Positions 32,518 through 36,996 of a stretch of 36,996 bases of DNA are shown one piece after another. Source of the DNA: Streptomyces durocortorensis (GTDB taxonomy: Bacteria; Actinomycetota; Actinomycetes; Streptomycetales; Streptomycetaceae); NCBI RefSeq assembly GCF_016901035.1, contig NZ_JAFEUF010000014.1, positions 30,394-67,389 of the forward strand, read 5' to 3'. Each line of letters starts with the position of its first letter. Position 1 is the first letter of the stretch. Made by a program: the position numbers and the translations under genes. The notes under the pieces are model-generated. The model was not told where the DNA came from. It was given only the letters and a program-made list of their open reading frames with translations, and did no database searches.

Positions 32518-33675
32518 GTGGGCCGGCTGACCGGTGGGGATCCGTCGCTGTTGCGGCGGATCAATTCCGCGGTAGTGCTGCACGCCCTGAGGGGGGCCGG
32601 CTCACCGACGCTGACGGACCTGACGCGGATCACGGGGCTGTCCCGGCCGACGGTCGAAGGGGTCGTCGAGGGACTGTTCGAAGCGGGGCTCGTGGTCGAG
32701 GCCCTGCCCGACGAGAGTGAGGCGCGGCGTCAGGGGCGCCCTGCCCGGAGGTTCCGTTTCCGGGCCGAGGCGGGGCACCTCCTCGGGGTGGAGATCGGTC
32801 CGCACCGGGTTTCCGCGCTCATCTCGGGGCTCGACGGGCGGGTCGTCGGGGCCGGCTCCCGCGTGGTGTCGGAGACGGCGGGCGCTGACGACCGGCTCGA
32901 CCAGGTCCGGGCCGTCATCGCGGACGTGCTGCGCCGCACCGGGGTGGCCCGAAGCAGTCTGCGAGCGGTCGGGGTGGGCAGTCCCGGGATCGTGGAGGCC
33001 GACGGCACCGTACGGCTGGGCACGGCGTTGCCGGAATGGACCGGCCTCGCCCTCGGGGAGCGGCTGCGCCGTTCGTTCCGGTGCCCCGTGCTCGTGGAGA
33101 ACGACGCCAACGCCGCCGCGGTGGCGGAGCACTGGAAGGGCGCGGCCACCGAGTCCGACGATGTGGTCTTCGTGCTGGCGGGGCTGAGTCCCGGTGCAGG
33201 GTCCTTGATCGGAGGGCGGCTGCACCGGGGGTTCGGCGGGGCGGCCGGGGAGATCGGCGCCCTGCACCTGCTGGGCCGGGACGTGACGCCGGAGCACCTG
33301 TTGTCGACGACGGACACGCCGCTGGACCCGCTGGACGAGCCTGCGGTGGCCGCGGTGTTCGCCAAGGCCAAGGAGGGCGACGCGGGGGCCCAGGCCGCGG
33401 TCGAGCGGTTCCTTCAGCGGCTGGTGCACGATGTGGCGGCGCTGGTGCTGGCGCTCGACCCGGAGCTGGTCGTGGTCGGTGGCTGGGCCGCCGGGCTGGA
33501 CGGGGTGCTGGAACCCCTCCGCAGGGAGCTGGCCCGTTACTGCCTGCGCCCGCCCCGGGTGACCCTGTCGCTGCTCGGCGAGGCCGCCGTCGCGACGGGG
33601 GCGCTGCGGCTCGCCCTGGACCATGTCGAGGAGCAACTGTTCGCCGTCGAGGGGCCCGTGACGGCCCGCCGCTGA
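32518..33675 (+). CDS. ROK-family transcriptional regulator
   Basis: The 385-residue protein has an N-terminal winged helix (LRRINSAVVLHALRGAGSPTLTDLTRITGLSRPTVEGVVEGLFEAGLV) and a ROK sugar-kinase-like domain from about residue 85 (LLGVEIGPHRVSALISGLDG, AVGVGSPGIVEADGTV, VLVENDANAAAVAEHWKGAA, GFGGAAGEIGAL). The ROK zinc motif (C-x-C-G-x-x-G-C) is absent, as in many actinobacterial members, so it may not bind zinc or phosphorylate sugar. Start GTG with GGGAGG before it. It probably senses a sugar; no sugar operon is beside it. Confidence 0.9.
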   Translation: MGRLTGGDPSLLRRINSAVVLHALRGAGSPTLTDLTRITGLSRPTVEGVVEGLFEAGLVVEALPDESEARRQGRPARRFRFRAEAGHLLGVEIGPHRVSALISGLDGRVVGAGSRVVSETAGADDRLDQVRAVIADVLRRTGVARSSLRAVGVGSPGIVEADGTVRLGTALPEWTGLALGERLRRSFRCPVLVENDANAAAVAEHWKGAATESDDVVFVLAGLSPGAGSLIGGRLHRGFGGAAGEIGALHLLGRDVTPEHLLSTTDTPLDPLDEPAVAAVFAKAKEGDAGAQAAVERFLQRLVHDVAALVLALDPELVVVGGWAAGLDGVLEPLRRELARYCLRPPRVTLSLLGEAAVATGALRLALDHVEEQLFAVEGPVTARR

Positions 33676-33898
33676 CCGCGAGGGCTGGAGCGGGAGCGGG
33701 AGCGGTCCAAGTCGTGGACGGGCCGCTCTGCTCCGGTCGGCTTCCACTCCGGCCGGCCTTGCTCCGGCCGATCTCTGCTGCCGGCCGACCTCTCCTGCCC
33801 GCCGGCCTCTCCCCCGCCCCGGTACCAGCAACGGCCGGGCGCAGCCCCGTAACCCGGAAAGGCCGGGGCCCTGTCCCGTAACCCGGAACGGGCGGGAC

Positions 33899-33949
33899 AA
33901 AACGCGCCCGCCGCCCCTCAAGGACCGGGGTCCTCGGGAGCGGCGGGCG
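33899..33949 (-). terminator. Intrinsic terminator of the GntR gene
   Basis: Read leftwards, arms GCGGCGGGCG-type (33940-33949 and 33905-33914, 10-bp perfect) enclose a smaller AGGAC/GTCCT stem, and the transcript then meets a UUUU (33899-33902 on the plus strand is AAAA). This is a textbook Rho-independent terminator 24 bp after the gntR stop. Confidence 0.8.
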
Positions 33950-33972
33950 TGGGGCCGAGCGGGTCGGAAGGG

Positions 33973-34743
33973 TCAGGAGGCCTGGCGCTCCGGCTGGTCG
34001 TCGTGGCTGATCTCCAGCGCGCCGGAGTCCCCGAAGGTGAGCCGGCAGGTGTCCGCGCGGTAGGTGGCGACGGACACGGCCGCCGTACCGTCCGCGGTGA
34101 AGTAACGGGTGGTGACGACGAGGACGGGGGCGCCGGGGAGCCGGTCCAGTTCCTTGGCGTCGTCCGCCCGCGCGGAGCCGAGCTCCACGGAGCGGTCCTG
34201 GCCCTGCAGGCCGAGCCGGTGCAGCTCGCGCAGGACGCTCCGGGCGCGGACGGCGCCGGACGGGGCATCGATGGCGGAGAGGTCGGGCACCGAGGAGGCG
34301 GGGATGTAGAGGAGCTCCGCCGCCACCGCCTGCCCCTGGGTGTCACGGATCCGGCGCACCACGTGCACCGGCTCGGCGGGGTCGGTCCCGAGCATCGCCG
34401 TCACCGCGGCCGGGGCCTTGTCCATGGTGCTGTCGACCGGCTGCCAGGCCTCGCCGCTGACGCCGCCCGCCCATTCGTGCTGGGCGGTGGAGACGGCGAT
34501 GCCCACGCGTGGCGGGGCGACGGTCGTCCCGACACCGCGGCGGCGCTGCAGCCTGCCTTCCAGTTCGAGCTGCTCCAGGGCCTGCCGGAGCGTGGCTCGC
34601 GCGACACCGAACCGGGCGGCGAGGTCCCGCTCGTTGGGCAGGATCTCCCCCACCGCAAAGTCCGAGTCGAGTGCCTCACTGAGCACGGTCTTGAGGTGCC
34701 AGTACTTCGGCTCCTGTACCGATTCCAGCTGCGTGGTCCCCAC
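33973..34743 (-). CDS. GntR/HutC-family regulator with UTRA domain
   Basis: The 256-residue protein has a GntR winged helix (VLPNERDLAARFGVARATLR-like; QALEQLELEGRLQRRRGVGT, residues 24-70) and a C-terminal UTRA ligand-binding domain (AEPVHVVRRIRDTQGQAVAAELLYIP onward; PVLVVTTRYFTADGT). The start is GTG 34743 with GGAGG six bases upstream; an upstream TTG has no SD. A promoter and a perfect dyad TTGGTC-AA-GACCAA lie upstream, the DasR/HutC-type half-site. This suggests autoregulation, and a sugar or amino-sugar phosphate ligand is possible but unproven. Confidence 0.9.
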   Translation of the reverse strand: MGTTQLESVQEPKYWHLKTVLSEALDSDFAVGEILPNERDLAARFGVARATLRQALEQLELEGRLQRRRGVGTTVAPPRVGIAVSTAQHEWAGGVSGEAWQPVDSTMDKAPAAVTAMLGTDPAEPVHVVRRIRDTQGQAVAAELLYIPASSVPDLSAIDAPSGAVRARSVLRELHRLGLQGQDRSVELGSARADDAKELDRLPGAPVLVVTTRYFTADGTAAVSVATYRADTCRLTFGDSGALEISHDDQPERQAS

Positions 34744-34814
34744 CCTGATCCTCCGCAATCGCCCGGCGTCTTTTCCGCGACGTTATTTATTAAAGGTTCC
34801 TGCCTTAAGTGGAG

Positions 34815-34849
34815 ACCCTAGGACGGCATACCCCCTTGGTCAAGACCAA
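34815..34849 (-). promoter_or_regulatory. gntR promoter with HutC/DasR-type operator
   Basis: On the minus strand TTGACC (34838-34843), 17 nt and TAGGGT (34815-34820) match the vegetative consensus very well. The dyad TTGGTCAAGACCAA (34836-34849) covers the -35, resembling the DasR/HutC pattern TGGTCTAGACCA. A repressor here would block the promoter. Confidence 0.75.
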
Positions 34850-34935
34850 TCCTTATTCCGTAACGGAACGAAACGGGACTCTGGCGCAGAGCGTTCACAC
34901 GACGTTCGCGATGCCGTGAGGCGAGCGCAGCACGA

Positions 34936-34965
34936 AGCCCCGCCATCGCGGCGAACGGCGAGGCT
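34936..34965 (-). terminator. Hairpin after the ECF41 gene
   Basis: AGCCCCGCC (34936-34944) and GGCGAGGCT (34957-34965) pair with one mismatch. It lies between the ECF41 stop and the gntR promoter and probably ends the sigma-factor transcript. No U tract. Confidence 0.45.
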
Positions 34966-35029
34966 CTGACCAGGCACGCGGTAGACCCGTGGGGCCGATG
35001 GGGGCCGGGGCGGCCCGTGATGCTCGCGG

Positions 35030-35914
35030 CTATTCGACGGGCAATCCGGAGAGCTTGTCCGGATTACGAAGGATATAGGCGCATTGAATGACACCTTGGC
35101 TGACTTCGATCTGAAAGACGGTGTCGACTTCCCCTCCGACGATGTAGACCACGGCGGGTCCGCCGTTGATCTCCGTGACGCGGATCTCCCCGCCGGGGTC
35201 GAGATCCGCCGCCACGGCGAAGAGGACGCGCCCGACCTTGTCGGCGGTCTCGATGATCCGCCGCGCCGCCTTGGCCTTGCCGCCGCCGTCGCTGATCAGC
35301 CGGACGTCCGGGGCCAACAGGGCGAGCAGCTGCTCGATGCCGTCCCCGGATGCGGCGGCCAGGAACCGTTCGGTGAGGTCGCGCCGTTCGGCCGGGTCCA
35401 CGTCGTACCGCGGCTTGCGCTCCTCCACATGCCGCCTGGCCCGGCCGGCGAGCTGCCGGACGGCGGCCTCGGTGCGGTCCAGGGCGGTGGCGATCTCGGC
35501 GTACGGGAATCCGAAGGCCTCCCGCAGCACGAACACCGCGCGCTCCAGCGGTGAGAGCGATTCGAGGACGATGAGCACGGCGAGCGAGACGGAGTCGGCG
35601 AGGACGGCGCGTTCGGCGGTGTCGGGCACGGCAGGGCCGAAGTCCGTGACGACCGGCTCCGGCAGCCAGGGCCCCGGGTACGTCTCCCGGCGCGCGCGCA
35701 GGTGCCGGAGCCGGTCGATGGCCAGCCGGGTGGTGATCCGCACCAGGAAGGCGCGCGGCTCCCGGATGTCCTCGCGCGTCGCCGCCGACCACCTCAGCCA
35801 CGCCTCCTGCACCACGTCCTCGGCGTCCGCGACACGGCCCAGCATGCGATAGGCGACCCCGGTGAGGACGGAACGGTGCTCCTCGAAGAGCTCGGTCGCG
35901 GCGTCGGCGGTCAT
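35030..35914 (-). CDS. ECF41 (SigJ-type) RNA polymerase sigma factor with SnoaL-like C-terminal domain
   Basis: This 294-residue protein has sigma-2 (AYRMLGRVADAEDVVQEAWLRW) and sigma-4 (LSPLERAVFVLREAFGFPYAEIATAL) regions of an ECF factor, and an extra SnoaL-like domain from about residue 175. The ECF41 marks are all present: WLPEP (83-87, linker), DGGG (209-212) and NPDKL (284-288, near the C-terminus), which together control activity in place of a separate anti-sigma factor. The gene is divergent from an alpha/beta hydrolase gene; ECF41 genes are usually next to an oxidoreductase, epimerase or carboxymuconolactone decarboxylase, which I do not see. Confidence 0.94.
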   Translation of the reverse strand: MTADAATELFEEHRSVLTGVAYRMLGRVADAEDVVQEAWLRWSAATREDIREPRAFLVRITTRLAIDRLRHLRARRETYPGPWLPEPVVTDFGPAVPDTAERAVLADSVSLAVLIVLESLSPLERAVFVLREAFGFPYAEIATALDRTEAAVRQLAGRARRHVEERKPRYDVDPAERRDLTERFLAAASGDGIEQLLALLAPDVRLISDGGGKAKAARRIIETADKVGRVLFAVAADLDPGGEIRVTEINGGPAVVYIVGGEVDTVFQIEVSQGVIQCAYILRNPDKLSGLPVE

Positions 35915-36036
35915 CCGCCCATCCCAGCCCAGGGGCCACTTGCTGTCCAGCGGGAATCGCCGGGCCCCTTGAACTACAAGCTACCCGACGGTAATTGTTG
36001 TTGACGAGATGTCTACCCACTCCAGGGAGCAGCAGC

Positions 36037-36867
36037 ATGACCACCACGGTCTCCTTCACCGTCGCAACGGCCGACGGCCCCCGTCCGGTCTCGGTCGCGT
36101 ACGAACGGACCGGCTCGGGCGAACCGTTGCTGCTCCTCCACGGCATCGGGCACCACCTGCGGGCCTGGGATCCGGTGACGCGGATCCTGGCCGCCGAGCG
36201 TGAGGTGATCGCCGTGGACCTGCCCGGCTTCGGCACCTCGCCCGCGCTGCCGGACGGGGTTTCGTACGATCCCGGAACCGTCGTCCCGGTGCTCGGAGCC
36301 TTCTGTGCCGAACTCGGCCTGAACCGCCCCCATGTGGCCGGGAACTCGCTGGGCGGCCTGCTCGCACTGGAGATGGGCCGCACCGAACTGGCGCGGTCGG
36401 TGACCGCGCTGTCCCCGGCGGGCTTCTGGACGGAGGCGGAGCGGCGCTACGCCTTCGGCACCCTGCGGACGATGCGCCGGAGCGCGCTGGCCCTGCCGGT
36501 GCCGCTGATCGAGCGCCTGTCGCGCAGCGCGGCCGGGCGGGCGGCGCTCACCAGCACCATCTACGCCCGGCCCGGCAGGCGTTCACCGGAGGCCGTCGTC
36601 GCCGAGACGTTCGCCCTGCGCGGAGCGACCGGATTCCACCAGACGCTGGAGGTCGGCCGGGGCGCGTTCTTCGGCGAGGATGTGAAGGGCGTCCCCGTCA
36701 CCGTCGCCTGGGGCACCCGCGACCGCATCCTGCTGCGCAGGCAGGGCGTCCGCGCCAAGCGGGTGATCCCCGACGCCCGGCTCGTGCGCCTGCCCGGCTG
36801 CGGGCACGTTCCGATGAACGACGACCCGGCGCTCGTGGCCCGCGTCATCCTGGACACCAGTCGCTGA
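36037..36867 (+). CDS. Alpha/beta-fold hydrolase
   Basis: The 276-residue protein has the alpha/beta-hydrolase triad: nucleophile Ser of VAGNSLGGLLAL, Asp in AWGTRDRILL and His in LPGCGHVPMNDDP, with the oxyanion HG motif in LLLHGIGHHLRAWDPV. It has the pattern of soluble esterases or epoxide-hydrolase/haloalkane-dehalogenase relatives. ATG 36037 follows AGGGAG. It is divergent from the ECF41 sigma gene and may be a target. Substrate unknown. Just past its end the sequence turns into poly-G/C. Confidence 0.87.
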   Translation: MTTTVSFTVATADGPRPVSVAYERTGSGEPLLLLHGIGHHLRAWDPVTRILAAEREVIAVDLPGFGTSPALPDGVSYDPGTVVPVLGAFCAELGLNRPHVAGNSLGGLLALEMGRTELARSVTALSPAGFWTEAERRYAFGTLRTMRRSALALPVPLIERLSRSAAGRAALTSTIYARPGRRSPEAVVAETFALRGATGFHQTLEVGRGAFFGEDVKGVPVTVAWGTRDRILLRRQGVRAKRVIPDARLVRLPGCGHVPMNDDPALVARVILDTSR

Positions 36868-36885
36868 ACCCTCGCGTCCGGCCTT

Positions 36886-36996
<111 letters not shown>

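Noticed and set aside
33676..33900. Low-complexity CCGGCCG-rich region after the ROK gene as a gene or array
   Set aside because: The short repeats are irregular, there is no spacer structure and no frame with normal codon use. It is treated as plain intergenic DNA with the gntR terminator at its edge.
34744..35029. A small gene between gntR and the ECF41 gene
   Set aside because: The 84-codon minus-strand frame here crosses the gntR promoter and the hairpin, and has no SD or domain. The stretch is regulatory.
35915..36036. An ECF41-type promoter (TGTCACA...CGTC) ahead of the hydrolase
   Set aside because: ATGTC occurs near 36010 but the spacing and the second element do not fit.

Overview
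The window is a very GC-rich chromosomal contig from a Streptomyces or close relative. The evidence is G/C at third codon positions, frequent GTG starts, purine-rich Shine-Dalgarno (SD) sites, an XRE-DUF5753/DUF397/ATPase trio, an ECF41 sigma factor, and a urease-biotin-purB gene order that resembles, from memory, the SCO12xx region of S. coelicolor. Both ends dissolve into long runs of C and G that look like assembly or sequencing artefacts, so these are contig ends and not biology.

Layout. 0.2-5.0 kb: a CtaG-like cytochrome oxidase assembly protein, a 52-residue membrane peptide, a PlsC acyltransferase, a short-chain reductase/epimerase and a secreted S33 peptidase on the minus strand. 5.3-6.8 kb: a small accessory patch with a two-S1-domain protein, the last 60 codons of an IS5-like transposase, an unrecognised protein, and two copies of a 21-bp IS-end-like sequence bracketing that protein. 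6.9-11.4 kb: the urease operon ureABCFGD on the minus strand, without ureE. 11.6-13.3 kb: a TetR regulator divergent from an ABC-2-like membrane protein, with a direct-repeat operator. 13.4-14.8 kb: a lone YefM/Phd-type antitoxin divergent from a ClpP paralogue that lacks the catalytic histidine. 15.1-15.8 kb: a c-di-AMP (ydaO-type) riboswitch ahead of an NlpC/P60 cell-wall hydrolase. 15.8-17.5 kb: a LysE exporter divergent from a LysR regulator. 17.6-19.4 kb: the ATPase / XRE-DUF5753 / DUF397 module. 19.4-24.2 kb: biotin synthesis, with bioF divergent from bioB-bioA-bioD. 24.3-26.1 kb: a methyltransferase, a Doc-like/ribbon-helix-helix toxin-antitoxin pair and a GNAT acetyltransferase. 26.4-28.8 kb: two overlapping CNNM/CorC-type membrane proteins behind a structured leader. 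28.9-31.9 kb: an SGNH hydrolase, purB and a Mug-type DNA glycosylase. 32.0-32.4 kb: remains of a deleted two-component system. 32.5-36.9 kb: a ROK regulator, a GntR/HutC regulator with a clear promoter-operator, an ECF41 sigma factor and an alpha/beta hydrolase.

Most genes are core metabolism. The urease proteins build and load the nickel enzyme that releases ammonia from urea. BioF, A, D and B are the last four biotin steps. PurB serves purine synthesis. The less ordinary material lies between the operons: the antitoxin-ClpP pair sharing TGTACA boxes, the riboswitch next to a start site, the leader of the CNNM operon with several anti-SD-like segments, the cysteine-rich tail of BioB, several short tandem repeats in promoter or intergenic DNA, and the deletion scar of a sensor kinase/response regulator pair. 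I saw no tRNA, rRNA, CRISPR array, prophage or complete insertion sequence.
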